Origin: Aurantiacibacter suaedae
GTDB lineage: Bacteria > Pseudomonadota > Alphaproteobacteria > Sphingomonadales > Sphingomonadaceae
Assembly: GCF_005434915.1 (NCBI RefSeq)
Contig: NZ_SKCG01000003.1
Coordinates: forward strand, 248,001 to 312,000
Direction: 5' to 3'
Length of the DNA stretch: 64,000 bases
Numbering within the stretch: position 1 is the first letter of the stretch; each line of letters begins with the position of its first letter. The notes under the pieces are model-generated. The model was not told the DNA's origin and ran no database searches. It worked only from the letters and a program-made list of their open reading frames with translations. Of the stretch, positions 32,781 through 42,308 are shown in pieces. The position numbers and the translations under genes were made by a program.

Positions 32781-32817
32781 AAGGGCCGATGTCCCCCAAT
32801 GCGGAACATCGGCCCTT
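32781..32817. terminator. Bidirectional terminator between SDR and typA
   Basis: AAGGGCCGATGT (32781-32792) pairs without mismatch with ACATCGGCCCTT (32806-32817) around a 13-base loop. It lies between the convergent ends of the SDR gene and typA. T tracts are short on both sides. Confidence 0.8.
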
Positions 32818-32840
32818 ACGCGTTAGCGATGGCTGTTGGC

Positions 32841-34661
32841 TCAGTCTTCGTTCTTGCGCGCGTGGCGCTTGCGCTCGTGCGGATCGAGATAGCGCTTGCG
32901 CAGACGGATCGACTGCGGGGTGACTTCCACCAGCTCGTCGTTCTGGATATAGGCGATGGCCTGTTCCAGCGTCATCCGGCGAGGCGGGGTCAGGCGGATG
33001 CCTTCATCCTTGCCGCTGGCGCGGAAGTTGGTCAGCTGCTTCGACTTGAGGGGGTTGACCTCCATGTCCTGCGGCTTGGCGTTCTCGCCGATGATCATGC
33101 CTTCGTAGAGCTTTTCGCCCGGCTTCACGAACAGCACGCCGCGCTCTTCGATCATGTTGAGCGCGTAGGCTTGCGCCTCGCCCTGTTCCATCGAGATCAG
33201 CACGCCGTTCTGACGGCCTTCGATCTTGCCCTTGTGCGGGCCATACTTCTCGAACAGGCGGTTCATGATGCCGGTGCCGCGGGTGTCGCTCAGGAACTCG
33301 CCGTGGTAGCCGATCAGGCCGCGTGAGGGGGCCGAGAAGATGATGCGGGTCTTGCCGCCGCCGCTAGGGCGCATGTCGGTCAGCTCGGCCTTGCGCTGCG
33401 CCATCTTGTCGACGACGGTGCCAGAGAATTCATCGTCAACGTCGACCACGACCGTTTCATAGGGCTCTTCGCGGCCATCGGGGCCATCGCGGAACAGCAC
33501 GCGCGGGCGGCTGATCGACAGCTCGAAGCCCTCGCGGCGCATGTTCTCGATCAGCACGCCGAGCTGCAATTCGCCGCGGCCGGCCACTTCGAAAGCGTCG
33601 CGCTCGGCGCTCTCGGTGATGCGGATGGCGACGTTGGTTTCGGCCTCGCGCTCAAGCCGGTCGCGAATCACACGGCTCTGCACCTTGTCGCCTTCGCGCC
33701 CGGCATAGGGGCTGTCGTTGACCGAGAAGGTCATCGACAGGGTCGGCGGGTCGATTTCGGAGGCGGCGATCGGCTCGCTCACTTCGGGCGCGCACAGTGT
33801 GTTGGAAACGGTGGCGATGGTGAGGCCGGCGATGGCGACGATATCACCCGCCTTGGCGGTTTCTACAGGCACGCGCTCGAGGCCATCATAGGCGAACACC
33901 TTGGTGGCGCGGCCGGCTTCGATCTGCTTGCCGTTCACGTCGAGCGCCTTGATCGGCATGCCGACTTCAAGCTTGCCGCTCTCGATACGTCCGGTGAGGA
34001 TGCGGCCGAGGAAGTTGTCGCGATCGAGCAGAGTGGCCAGCATGGCGAACTCGGCGTTCTCATCGAGGCCCGGCGCCGGAACGTGGTCGCGGATCAGCTC
34101 GAACAAAGGCTCCAGCGTGCCTTCGCGCGCATCGGGATCGCTGCTGGCATAGCCGTTGCGGCCCGAGGCGTAGAGCACCGGGAAGTCGAGCTGCTCGTCA
34201 TCGGCTTCGAGCGCGACGAACAGATCGAACACCTCGTCGAGCACTTCGACGTGGCGGCCATCAGGACGGTCGATCTTGTTGACGACCACGATGGGCTTCA
34301 GGCCGAGGCCGAGCGCCTTGCCGGTCACGAACTTGGTCTGCGGCATCGCGCCTTCCGAGCTGTCGACCAGCAGGATCACGCCGTCGACCATGCTCAGGAT
34401 GCGTTCCACCTCGGCGCCGAAGTCGGCGTGGCCGGGGGTGTCGACGATGTTGATGCGCAGATCGTTCCACACGACCGAGGTCGGCTTGGCGAGAATGGTG
34501 ATCCCGCGTTCCTTCTCGAGATCGTTGCTGTCCATCGCGCGTTCTTCCACGCGCTGGTTGTCGCGGAAGGTGCCGGACTGGCGGAACAGCTGATCGACGA
34601 GCGTGGTTTTGCCGTGATCGACGTGAGCGATGATCGCGATATTGCGAAGCGCGGAAGACAT
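32841..34661 (-). CDS. typA: Translational GTPase TypA/BipA
   Basis: The 606-residue protein is a full-length TypA: P-loop AHVDHGKTT, switch [20 protein letters not shown]-type [11 protein letters not shown], then the beta domains and the C-terminal TypA-specific part ([33 protein letters not shown]). It binds the ribosome and is needed under cold or stress. ATG 34661 gives [17 protein letters not shown]; the open frame reaching 35309 runs into the receptor gene and is ignored. Confidence 0.97.
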   Translation of the reverse strand: MSSALRNIAIIAHVDHGKTTLVDQLFRQSGTFRDNQRVEERAMDSNDLEKERGITILAKPTSVVWNDLRINIVDTPGHADFGAEVERILSMVDGVILLVDSSEGAMPQTKFVTGKALGLGLKPIVVVNKIDRPDGRHVEVLDEVFDLFVALEADDEQLDFPVLYASGRNGYASSDPDAREGTLEPLFELIRDHVPAPGLDENAEFAMLATLLDRDNFLGRILTGRIESGKLEVGMPIKALDVNGKQIEAGRATKVFAYDGLERVPVETAKAGDIVAIAGLTIATVSNTLCAPEVSEPIAASEIDPPTLSMTFSVNDSPYAGREGDKVQSRVIRDRLEREAETNVAIRITESAERDAFEVAGRGELQLGVLIENMRREGFELSISRPRVLFRDGPDGREEPYETVVVDVDDEFSGTVVDKMAQRKAELTDMRPSGGGKTRIIFSAPSRGLIGYHGEFLSDTRGTGIMNRLFEKYGPHKGKIEGRQNGVLISMEQGEAQAYALNMIEERGVLFVKPGEKLYEGMIIGENAKPQDMEVNPLKSKQLTNFRASGKDEGIRLTPPRRMTLEQAIAYIQNDELVEVTPQSIRLRKRYLDPHERKRHARKNED

Positions 34662-34965
34662 TGACGATTTTTCCCGGGTTGGCTGGGCGCAATCCGTGCT
34701 GCGCCTGCGAAGATTTCCGCGCCCGTAGACGATAGGGCCGCCGCCTGCAAGCTGTGCATTGACGCTCGCTTGCCTAACGTATAGGTTAGACCTATGACCT
34801 AAACTGTGATCTTGGCGCAACAGAAACGCAAAGAAGCGCGCAGCCAAGGGCACAAGGTCAAATGCGAAGGGTTTATTGAAGAGGCAATTGGGCCGATAAA
34901 AATGCGGTCGCCGGGCGGTACGTGCAGCAACAAGCACGATCTCTGGCAGGAGAGGATAAAGATCT
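34662..34965. other. Divergent intergenic region typA / TonB receptor
   Basis: These 304 bases hold the typA 5' region and a possible plus-strand promoter: TTGACG (34759-34764) and TATAGG (34780-34785), 15 bases apart. The second element overlaps a palindrome, ATAGGT-TAG-ACCTAT (34781-34795), which would be a good repressor site. The receptor leader would then be about 170 bases long. No small gene is evident. Confidence 0.45.
34781..34795 (+). promoter_or_regulatory. Palindrome ATAGGT-TAG-ACCTAT before the TonB receptor
   Basis: The dyad has perfect 6-base arms and is followed by a third half, GACCTAA, at 34796-34802. It overlaps the candidate -10 element of the receptor promoter, a usual place for a repressor. 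The regulator is not in the window. Confidence 0.5.
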
Positions 34966-37644
34966 ATGACCACCAAGTTTGCCGGTCGTGCCGGCCTGTC
35001 GCGTCTAGTGTTGTGCGGAGCTTCGAGCATCGCGCTTTGTGTTCCGGCTCTGGCTCGGGCGCAGGATACCGAAACCAGCGCCGATATCGCCTCGGGCAAC
35101 GCCATCGTCGTAACCGCTACGAAGCGCGAGCAGACCTTGCAGGAAGTGCCCGTCGCGGTCACCGTCACCACCGGCGAGATGCTGGAGCGTGAGCAAATCC
35201 GCGACCTGAAGGACTTGCAGACGATCGTTCCCTCGCTGCGCGTCAGCCAGCTCCAAAGCTCGGCCAACACCAATTTCATTATCCGGGGCTTCGGCAACGG
35301 GGCCAACAATGCAGGGATCGAGCCTTCGGTCGGCGTGTTCGTCGACGGCGTCTATCGCAGCCGTTCGGCCTCGCAGATCAACGATCTTCCGAACGTCAGC
35401 CGGATCGAGGTGCTGCGCGGGCCGCAATCGACGCTGTTCGGCAAGAACGCATCGGCCGGCATCATCTCCATCGTCACTGCCGAGCCGAGCTTCACGCCCA
35501 CCGGCAGTGTCGAGCTGTCCTATGGCAACTACGATGCGCTGGTTGCCAAGGGTTATCTCTCCGGGCCGGTCAGCGACAACCTTGCGTTTTCCATGGCAAT
35601 GGGCGTGAACAAGCGCGACGGTTATGTCGACGATCTCGCCATTGGTGGCACGACCAACGAGCGTGATCGCTATTTCGTGCGCGGTCAGGCGCTTTACGAC
35701 AATGGCGAAAACCTGAAATTCCGCCTTATCGCGGACTATTCGAACCTCGACGAGAACTGCTGTGCGGTGGTCAACGTGCAGCCTTCCAGCTTCACGCAGG
35801 CGCTTCAGCTAATCGGCGGTCAGCTAAACACTCCTGCCGATGCCTTCGCCGATCAGGTCTACAACAATCTGGCCTCGAGCAACGATGTCACCAACAGCGG
35901 TATCTCGGGTCAGCTCGACTATGATCTGAACGACAACCTGACCTTCACCTCGATCACCGCCTATCGCGAGACGCGCGGCGATTTCGCGCAGGACGTCGAT
36001 TTCACCTCGGCCGACCTGCTGCGCCGTTTCAACGACCAGAAGTTCGAAACCTTCACGCAGGAAGCACGTCTGACCGGGGAGTGGGATCGTTTCTCAGGCC
36101 TCGTCGGGCTGTTCTACTTCGACGAATCGGTGAAGGAGAACCAGCGCGTCGCCTATGGCGATGACTTCCGCCCCTACGCCAATGTGCTGAGCAATCAGTT
36201 GCTTGGTCGGTCGCTGGTTCAGGCAGAGGGTTTGCTGGGCCAGCTTAACTCAGGCAATCCGGGTGAGTTCATAGGCACCTTCTTCGCCCCTGGCACGGTG
36301 GAGCAGGGCACCTTCACGCTCGACAACCAGGCACTGTCGATCTTCGCCCAGCTCGATTTCGAGGTGGTCGATGGCCTGACGCTGACTCTCGGCGGCAACT
36401 ATACGATGGACGACAAGACCGGTACGACCGACTATCAGTCGGTCGGTACCTTCTCGAATATCGATCTTGTTGAACTGGGCAATCGGGCCATCGTGGCGCA
36501 GGGTGTGGCCACTCAGGTGGGTGCGGCGCTATCGCTCGGTCGTCCGGCGACGCAGGCGGAAATCCAGGCCTTCGCCACGGGCGCCAGCCCCGCCGGTGCG
36601 GCTGGCGTTGCTGCCTTCCCCACCATTCAGGCGGGCGTCCAGGCGTTTGCCGATGCCAACGAGACAAATCCCGCAGTCAATTCGCTGCTCCAGGCGCAGG
36701 CCTTGCAGAACTTCCCGCGTTTCGTGAACATTCCCAACAGCGTGGAAAGCGGCGAGACGAGCGACGACAACTTCTCGTACACTGTGCGCCTCGCCTACGA
36801 CATCTCGCCCGACCTTAACGTCTATGCGAGCTATGCAACGGGCTTCAAGGCCAGCTCCTTCGCCCTGTCGCGCGATAGCCGCCCGGCACCGGGCGATGCC
36901 GCCGCGCTTGGGGAGGCGGGCCTGCTCTACAACAACCAGACCTTCGGCAGCCGCTTCGCTGGCCCTGAGGAATCGGAAGTTATCGAGATCGGATTCAAGG
37001 GCAGCTGGGGCAACTACACGGCCAATCTCACCGGCTTTCGGCAGGATATCAACGGTTTCCAGTCAAATGTGTTCACGGGCACCGGCTTCTTCCTCGCCAA
37101 CGCGGGCAAACAGCGCACCTATGGTGTCGAATTCGACACCATGGCCAATCCGATCGACCCTTTGACCCTGAACCTCGCGGTAACCTGGCTCGATCCGAGC
37201 TACGAAAGCTTCCCGCAGTCGCCCTATGGCGATATCACGGGCACGCGTCCGGCGGGCATCCCCGAGTGGACCGTGGTGGTGGGCGGCCAGTGGGCGCAGC
37301 CGATTGGCGACAACACATTGATCCTGCGCACCACATACCACTTCGAAAGCGATGTGAAGATCGTCGAAGGTCTGCCCGGCTTCCTCGATCCCACGCTGCC
37401 CGATGGCGGCACGGCGCAGGCGCTGGCCGCGGCGGAACCTTTCCGCCGCGAGGTCAACGATCTCTCGGCTTCGATCACCTATGTGTTCGAGAACGAGGGG
37501 CTGGAACTGTCGGTGTGGGGCCGCAACCTCACCGAAGACCGCTATTTCCAGTCGATCTTCGACAGCCCGGCACAGCCCGGTTCAATCTCGGCCTATCCGA
37601 ACCAGCCGCGCACCTATGGCGGCACGGTGCGCTACAAGTTCTGA
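34966..37644 (+). CDS. TonB-dependent outer-membrane receptor
   Basis: The 892-residue protein has a signal peptide (to about ALARAQ), a TonB box region (NAIVVTATKREQ), a plug domain (about 55-165: LQEVPVAVTVTTGEML, IIRGFG, VDGVYRSR, VLRGPQSTLFGKNASAG) and a 22-strand barrel that ends in Phe (YGGTVRYKF). GPQSTLFG and RNLTEDRYF are the conserved receptor motifs. Such proteins import siderophores, oligosaccharides or peptides with TonB/ExbBD energy; the substrate cannot be told. It stands alone with its own terminator. Confidence 0.95.
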   Translation: MTTKFAGRAGLSRLVLCGASSIALCVPALARAQDTETSADIASGNAIVVTATKREQTLQEVPVAVTVTTGEMLEREQIRDLKDLQTIVPSLRVSQLQSSANTNFIIRGFGNGANNAGIEPSVGVFVDGVYRSRSASQINDLPNVSRIEVLRGPQSTLFGKNASAGIISIVTAEPSFTPTGSVELSYGNYDALVAKGYLSGPVSDNLAFSMAMGVNKRDGYVDDLAIGGTTNERDRYFVRGQALYDNGENLKFRLIADYSNLDENCCAVVNVQPSSFTQALQLIGGQLNTPADAFADQVYNNLASSNDVTNSGISGQLDYDLNDNLTFTSITAYRETRGDFAQDVDFTSADLLRRFNDQKFETFTQEARLTGEWDRFSGLVGLFYFDESVKENQRVAYGDDFRPYANVLSNQLLGRSLVQAEGLLGQLNSGNPGEFIGTFFAPGTVEQGTFTLDNQALSIFAQLDFEVVDGLTLTLGGNYTMDDKTGTTDYQSVGTFSNIDLVELGNRAIVAQGVATQVGAALSLGRPATQAEIQAFATGASPAGAAGVAAFPTIQAGVQAFADANETNPAVNSLLQAQALQNFPRFVNIPNSVESGETSDDNFSYTVRLAYDISPDLNVYASYATGFKASSFALSRDSRPAPGDAAALGEAGLLYNNQTFGSRFAGPEESEVIEIGFKGSWGNYTANLTGFRQDINGFQSNVFTGTGFFLANAGKQRTYGVEFDTMANPIDPLTLNLAVTWLDPSYESFPQSPYGDITGTRPAGIPEWTVVVGGQWAQPIGDNTLILRTTYHFESDVKIVEGLPGFLDPTLPDGGTAQALAAAEPFRREVNDLSASITYVFENEGLELSVWGRNLTEDRYFQSIFDSPAQPGSISAYPNQPRTYGGTVRYKF

Positions 37645-37670
37645 TCGCGCGCACCACGCGAAGGGGGGAA

Positions 37671-37698
37671 GGGGCTGCCTGCGGGCGGCCCCTTTTTT
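37671..37698 (+). terminator. Rho-independent terminator after the TonB receptor
   Basis: A GC-rich stem GGGGCTGCC (37671-37679) with GGCGGCCCC (37684-37692) is followed by six T (37693-37698). It starts 27 bases after the receptor stop and is a standard intrinsic terminator. Confidence 0.85.
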
Positions 37699-37759
37699 CT
37701 TGCGCGAAGATGGTCCATGTGACTGCCTTCCTGGAAGCAACCGTAAAGAGGAACATGGT

Positions 37760-38215
37760 ATGGAATGGATGCTGATGCCGCTGCGCAAATATGCGCAATT
37801 TTCAGGGCGTTCGCGGCGAAAAGAGTTCTGGATGTTCGCTCTGTTGAACATGATCGTTTACTCGGTCGTCATTGGTTTGATGGTCGCAACATCCGGTGCA
37901 TCGGCGTTTGCAGGCGCCAATTCAGCAAATCCCCTGGCGATTTACACCAGCTTGTTTACCGGCGTCGGATTGCTTCTGGCAGTCTGGGCGCTGGCAGTAT
38001 TTATCCCGTCCATCGCCGTGTCCGTACGCCGGTTGCATGATCGTGACATGTCGGGCTGGTGGTATCTTGGGTTCATCGTGGCATCGATGATTCCGTTTAT
38101 CGGCCTTATCGCTTCGATCGCGTTCATTGTGATTATGGCATTGCCGGGAACGCCGGGCCCGAACCGCTACGGCCCCGATCCGAAAGATCCGGGCAGCGCG
38201 GAAGTTTTCCGCTAA
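37760..38215 (+). CDS. DUF805-family membrane protein
   Basis: This 151-residue protein begins MEWMLMPLRKYAQFSGRSRR, the typical DUF805 start with F.GR.RRKEFW, and has four hydrophobic segments, plus RRLHDRDMSGWWYLG and GPNRYGPDPK, both family signatures. Its role is not established; members occur beside stress or secretion genes. The frame is open far upstream, but ATG 37760 with AGAGGA is the likely start. Confidence 0.9.
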   Translation: MEWMLMPLRKYAQFSGRSRRKEFWMFALLNMIVYSVVIGLMVATSGASAFAGANSANPLAIYTSLFTGVGLLLAVWALAVFIPSIAVSVRRLHDRDMSGWWYLGFIVASMIPFIGLIASIAFIVIMALPGTPGPNRYGPDPKDPGSAEVFR

Positions 38216-38257
38216 GCTGATTTTGCGGCGGCGGGGCGATGGCTCCGCCGCCGCCTG

Positions 38258-40768
38258 TTAAAGCGCGCGCAGGCTCTGTGCGGGCCGCGCGCGCAGCAGC
38301 GGCAGCGAGGCTCCGATGGCAAAGCCGAGCACCAGCACCAGCCCTGCGCCCAGCACCATGATGATGCGCGGCCAGTCGGGCAGCCAGTCGAAGTCGAACA
38401 CCTGGGTAATCACCAGCCAGGCTAGCCCCGTGCCCAGCGCCAGCGCCACCCCTGCGAGCACCGCCGCAAGCAATCCGAACTCGGCCAGCAGCAGCCCCAG
38501 AAGCTGGCGGCGGCTGGCCCCGAGCACGCGCAGCACCACCGTATCGTAAGTCCGCGCGGCGCGCGCGGCGGCGATTGCGCCGAGCAGCACGGCGAGGCCC
38601 GCCAGCACGGCCACCGCAGCAGCCGCGAGAATGGCCAGCGCAACCTGATCGAGAATCGCGCGCGCCTCGGTCAGGATCGGGCCGACCTCGATCACGCTCG
38701 CGCTGGGAAATGCGCCAATCAGCAGGCGGAGCAGGCCGCTGCCGCTTGTGCCTTCGGGCAGATCGATGGTGGCGGCGAAGTTGTGCGGGGCATCCTCAAG
38801 CGCGTTAGGCGAGAATACGAAGACGTTGTTGAAACCGAGGCTTTCCCAGTCGATCCGCCGGAAGCTGGTGATGCGCGCAGTCCGCTCCACCCCCAGCAGC
38901 GACACCGTGAGCGTGTCACCGATCTGGAGGCCGACGGCCTCGGCCAGTTCCTCATCGACCGAAACTTCCGGCTCGCCGCTGTGGTCGGCAGCCCAGAACT
39001 TGCCCGACGTTACCGAATTGCCCTCGGGCAGAGTGTCCGAATAGGTCAGGCCGCGCTCACCGCGCAGCGCCCAGGCACCGTCGGGCAGTTCTTTGAGGTC
39101 CTCCACCCGCGTCTGATTATCGTCAGGGCCATAGGCGATCACCGCGCCGCGCAGGGTGGGCACGGCGGTAATCTCGCTGCCGGGAGCGAATTTCTCGATC
39201 GTCTGGCGGAACTCCGCAAGGCCCGCCTTGGGCACATCGAGCACGAAATAGTCTGGCGCGCGTTCTGGCACCGAGCGGGCGATGTTTCCGGCAAGGCTGG
39301 TCTGAACAGCCGCAAGCAGCACGAAGGCGGACAATCCGAAGCCGAGCGCGGTCACCAGCGATCCGGTGGCAGCGCCGGGGCGATGGAGGTTGGCAAGGCC
39401 CGAACGCAGGATCGGGTCGGACGGGCGCGGCGCTTTCGCAGCGGCGCGGCGGATGGCGAGGCCGAGCAGCCATAACAGCGCCAGCAGCACGGCGGCTCCT
39501 GCCAGGAACAGCGCCGATTGCAGCGGGGTAGGCGAGCCGATCAGCGTCAGCGCCACGATTCCGGCAAGCCCCAGCCCCACCGGCAGGGCATAGGTCTTCC
39601 ACGCCCGTGCCAGCGGCGAAACGCGCGAACGCATCAGCGCCATCGCGGGAAAATCGCGCGCACGCAGCAAAGGCGGCGCGGCAAAGACCAGCGCCACCAG
39701 CAGCCCGAAGGCCAGCGCCCGTGCCAGCGCGAGCGGATCGAACACCAGCCCAGTCTCGACCGGCAAGAGGTCGCCCAGCGCGCTCGCCAGCAGCGGCGTT
39801 ACCGCGAAACCCGCCAGCAGCCCCGCCGCTGACCCGACGAGCGCGGCGGCACCGATCTGCAAGCCGTAAATCGTGACAATGTCGCGCGAGGTCGCGCCGA
39901 GAATTTTCAGCGTGGCAATCGCGCGTCGGCGTGCTTCGAGATAGGAATTCACCCCCAGGCCGATGCCGATGCCGGCAATCACCAGCGCCGCCAGCCCCAC
40001 CAGCGTGAGAAACTCGCCCAGCCGCGAGACGAACCGCTCGGCTCCCGGCGAGGCGCGCTCGGCGGTGCGAAAATCGTATCCGCGTCCCGGAAATTTCTGC
40101 GCGATCGCCCCTTCCACGCCCTCGCCATCGTAGGGCGCGTTGAACGCGAGGCGGGTCTTGCTTTGATACATCGAGCCCGGTGCAACCAGCCCGGCGGCTT
40201 CGGGCAGGTCAAGCGGCACGATCACCGTCTGGCCCAGCTGGAAACCTTCGGAAAGCCGGTCAGGCTCGTCGGCGATGATCCCGCCCACACGCACCGTGCG
40301 GGTGCCGAGCGTGAAACTGTCGCCCACCTTTACACCCAGCCGCTCGGCCGCGCCGGGGGCGAGCCATGCGGTGCCCGGCGGCGGCGCGCCGACCTGCTCG
40401 CCGCTTTCCAGCACCAGCGAGCCGACCAGCGGCCACTTCACGTCGACCGCCTTCAGCTCGACCGGCGCGGCAGCATCGGCAGTGCTTGCCATACCCTGCA
40501 AGCGCAGCCCTTCGGACAGCGTGCCATATTGCCCGATAAAGGCCTTCTCGTCGTCGGTGAGCAACCGCTGCCACACCTCCACTTCGAGATCGCCGCCGAG
40601 GATCGTGCGCCCCTCGGCCTGAAGCTGGCTGCGGATTGCGCCGGTCAGGCTGCCAATCGCGGCCAGCGCGCCGACGCCGAGGAACAGACAGACCAGCAGC
40701 AGGCGCAGCCCCGAAAAGCGCGCCGACAGGTCACGCCGGGCGATGCCCCATGCGGCGCTAAGCTGCAT
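38258..40768 (-). CDS. ABC transporter permease, YbbP/FtsX family
   Basis: The 836-residue protein has the layout of YbbP-like permeases: an N-terminal helix (ARFSGLRLLLVCLFLGVGALAAIGS, in parts), a large periplasmic domain, and two FtsX-type membrane blocks (about 250-370 and 695-830), with RRRAIATLKILGATSRDI and RTYDTVVLRVLGASRRQLL, the conserved cytoplasmic contact motif in each half. With the ATPase next to it, it forms an exporter-like complex, probably handling lipids or lipoproteins. The genes overlap by one base. Confidence 0.9.
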   Translation of the reverse strand: MQLSAAWGIARRDLSARFSGLRLLLVCLFLGVGALAAIGSLTGAIRSQLQAEGRTILGGDLEVEVWQRLLTDDEKAFIGQYGTLSEGLRLQGMASTADAAAPVELKAVDVKWPLVGSLVLESGEQVGAPPPGTAWLAPGAAERLGVKVGDSFTLGTRTVRVGGIIADEPDRLSEGFQLGQTVIVPLDLPEAAGLVAPGSMYQSKTRLAFNAPYDGEGVEGAIAQKFPGRGYDFRTAERASPGAERFVSRLGEFLTLVGLAALVIAGIGIGLGVNSYLEARRRAIATLKILGATSRDIVTIYGLQIGAAALVGSAAGLLAGFAVTPLLASALGDLLPVETGLVFDPLALARALAFGLLVALVFAAPPLLRARDFPAMALMRSRVSPLARAWKTYALPVGLGLAGIVALTLIGSPTPLQSALFLAGAAVLLALLWLLGLAIRRAAAKAPRPSDPILRSGLANLHRPGAATGSLVTALGFGLSAFVLLAAVQTSLAGNIARSVPERAPDYFVLDVPKAGLAEFRQTIEKFAPGSEITAVPTLRGAVIAYGPDDNQTRVEDLKELPDGAWALRGERGLTYSDTLPEGNSVTSGKFWAADHSGEPEVSVDEELAEAVGLQIGDTLTVSLLGVERTARITSFRRIDWESLGFNNVFVFSPNALEDAPHNFAATIDLPEGTSGSGLLRLLIGAFPSASVIEVGPILTEARAILDQVALAILAAAAVAVLAGLAVLLGAIAAARAARTYDTVVLRVLGASRRQLLGLLLAEFGLLAAVLAGVALALGTGLAWLVITQVFDFDWLPDWPRIIMVLGAGLVLVLGFAIGASLPLLRARPAQSLRAL

Positions 40769-41490
40769 CAGGCGGCACCTGCGCGTTCGTCGCTGACGAT
40801 CAGCCCGTCGGCCAGCCGCACGATCCGGTCGCAGCGATGGGCCAGGTCCTCATCATGGGTGATCATGACCAGCGTGGCCCCGGTCTCTTCGCGGCGAGTG
40901 AACAGCAAGTCGATGATCGCTTCGCCAGTGGACTGGTCGAGGTTGCCGGTCGGCTCGTCGGCGAACAGCAGCGGCGGGCGTGGGGCAAGGGCGCGGGCGA
41001 TGGCCACACGCTGCTGCTCGCCGCCCGAAAGCTGGGTGGGATAGTGGGTGAGGCGGTGCCCGAGGCCGACCGCTTCGAGTTCGGCCCCGGCGCGCTCCCA
41101 CGCGTCCTTTTTGCCCGCAAGCTCCATCGGAGTGGCGACGTTTTCCTGCGCGGTCATAGTCGGCAAAAGGTGGAAGGCTTGCAGCACAATCCCGATCCGC
41201 CCGCGCCGCGCGAGCGCCAGCGCATCCTCGTCAAGCGCCGAGAAATCGGCCCCGGCCACGTGCAGCACGCCGCCCGAGGCGCGTTCCAGCCCGGTGAGGA
41301 CAGCCATCAGCGAGCTTTTGCCGCTGCCCGATGGGCCAAGCAGTGCAAGCGTCTCACCGGGCATAACGCGCAGCTCGATACCGCGCAGAATCTCGGTGGC
41401 GGCACGCCCGTCGCCGAGGGTCAGGCGCAGGTCACGGGCATCGATAACGGGGGAGGCGGCGGCCTGAGAAAGCGGTGTGGGGCTTGTCAA
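40768..41490 (-). CDS. ABC transporter ATP-binding protein, YbbA-like
   Basis: The 240-residue protein has Walker A GPSGSGKSS, signature LSGGEQQRVAIARAL, Walker B LLFADEPTGNLD and the H-loop MITHDED, like LolD/YbbA ATPases. TTG 41490 has GGAG seven bases upstream and starts close to the conserved PVIDARDLRLTLG. An ATG at 41544 is also possible but would overlap the divergent esterase start. It energises the permease encoded next and lies back-to-back with tesA, the usual tesA-ybbA arrangement. Confidence 0.9.
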   Translation of the reverse strand: MTSPTPLSQAAASPVIDARDLRLTLGDGRAATEILRGIELRVMPGETLALLGPSGSGKSSLMAVLTGLERASGGVLHVAGADFSALDEDALALARRGRIGIVLQAFHLLPTMTAQENVATPMELAGKKDAWERAGAELEAVGLGHRLTHYPTQLSGGEQQRVAIARALAPRPPLLFADEPTGNLDQSTGEAIIDLLFTRREETGATLVMITHDEDLAHRCDRIVRLADGLIVSDERAGAA

Positions 41491-41553
41491 AGGGGCTCCA
41501 TGGCATAGCTTGGCCAGATGACTATCGCAGTGCCGGAGCGGCAAGGAAGCATC

Positions 41554-42258
41554 ATGCGGCTGATAAAGTTGGGTTTGGGGGCTGCCTCATGTTTTGTGCT
41601 TATCGCATGTGGGGAACAATCCGCCCCGCCTCAAGGCGAGCAGGTGCAACAAATTGTCGCAGATGCGCCGCAAGATGCGGTGGTCGAGGGGCCGGAGCGG
41701 GTCATCCTCGCCTTCGGAGACAGCCTGTTTGCAGGCTATGACCTCGAAACGGACGAGGGTTATCCTGAAGAGCTGGAACGGGTGCTGCGCGCACGCGGGA
41801 TCAACGCGCGGGTGATGGACGCGGGCGTTTCGGGTGATACCACGGCGGCGGGTCTGCAACGGCTCGATTTCGTGCTCGACAACCTGCCGGACGAGGTCGA
41901 CCTCGCGCTGGTGGAGCTGGGCGGGAACGACCTGCTGCGCGGCATCGCGCCCGAACAGACAAAGGCGAACCTGTCGCAGATTCTGCAAAAGGTGCAGGCG
42001 CGCGGGCTGCCGGTGGTGCTGATGGGAATGCGTGCGCCGCCCAACGGCGGGCCGCAGTTCCAGCAGCAGTTCGATGCGATCTATCCCGCGCTGGCCGACG
42101 AATATGGCGCGACGCTGGTGCCGTTCTTCATGCGCGAGCTGGCGGAGAACCCGTCGCTGTTGCTGGAGGACCATATTCACCCGACGGCAGATGGCGTGAA
42201 GGCGATGGTGGCAGCGCAGGTCGATACGATTGTCGGGGCGTTGCCGGAGGAAGATTAA
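41554..42258 (+). CDS. TesA-like GDSL esterase/lysophospholipase, lipoprotein
   Basis: This 234-residue SGNH hydrolase has block I ILAFGDSLFAGYDL, block III ELGGNDLLRG and block V DHIHPTADG (catalytic Ser, Asn and Asp-x-x-His). The N-terminus ends in a lipobox FVLIAC, so it is a predicted lipoprotein, unlike soluble E. coli TesA. ATG 41554 has AAGGAAG; ATG 41518 is weaker. It is divergent from the YbbA-like gene. The substrate is probably an acyl ester. Confidence 0.92.
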   Translation: MRLIKLGLGAASCFVLIACGEQSAPPQGEQVQQIVADAPQDAVVEGPERVILAFGDSLFAGYDLETDEGYPEELERVLRARGINARVMDAGVSGDTTAAGLQRLDFVLDNLPDEVDLALVELGGNDLLRGIAPEQTKANLSQILQKVQARGLPVVLMGMRAPPNGGPQFQQQFDAIYPALADEYGATLVPFFMRELAENPSLLLEDHIHPTADGVKAMVAAQVDTIVGALPEED

Positions 42259-42308
42259 GCTCAAGGATGAGCGGATGCAGGGATTGGTCCAGACCGAGCG
42301 GGGTGGGT

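Noticed and set aside
34662-35309. Upstream extension of typA
   Set aside because: It runs antisense through the receptor signal sequence and lacks any TypA similarity.
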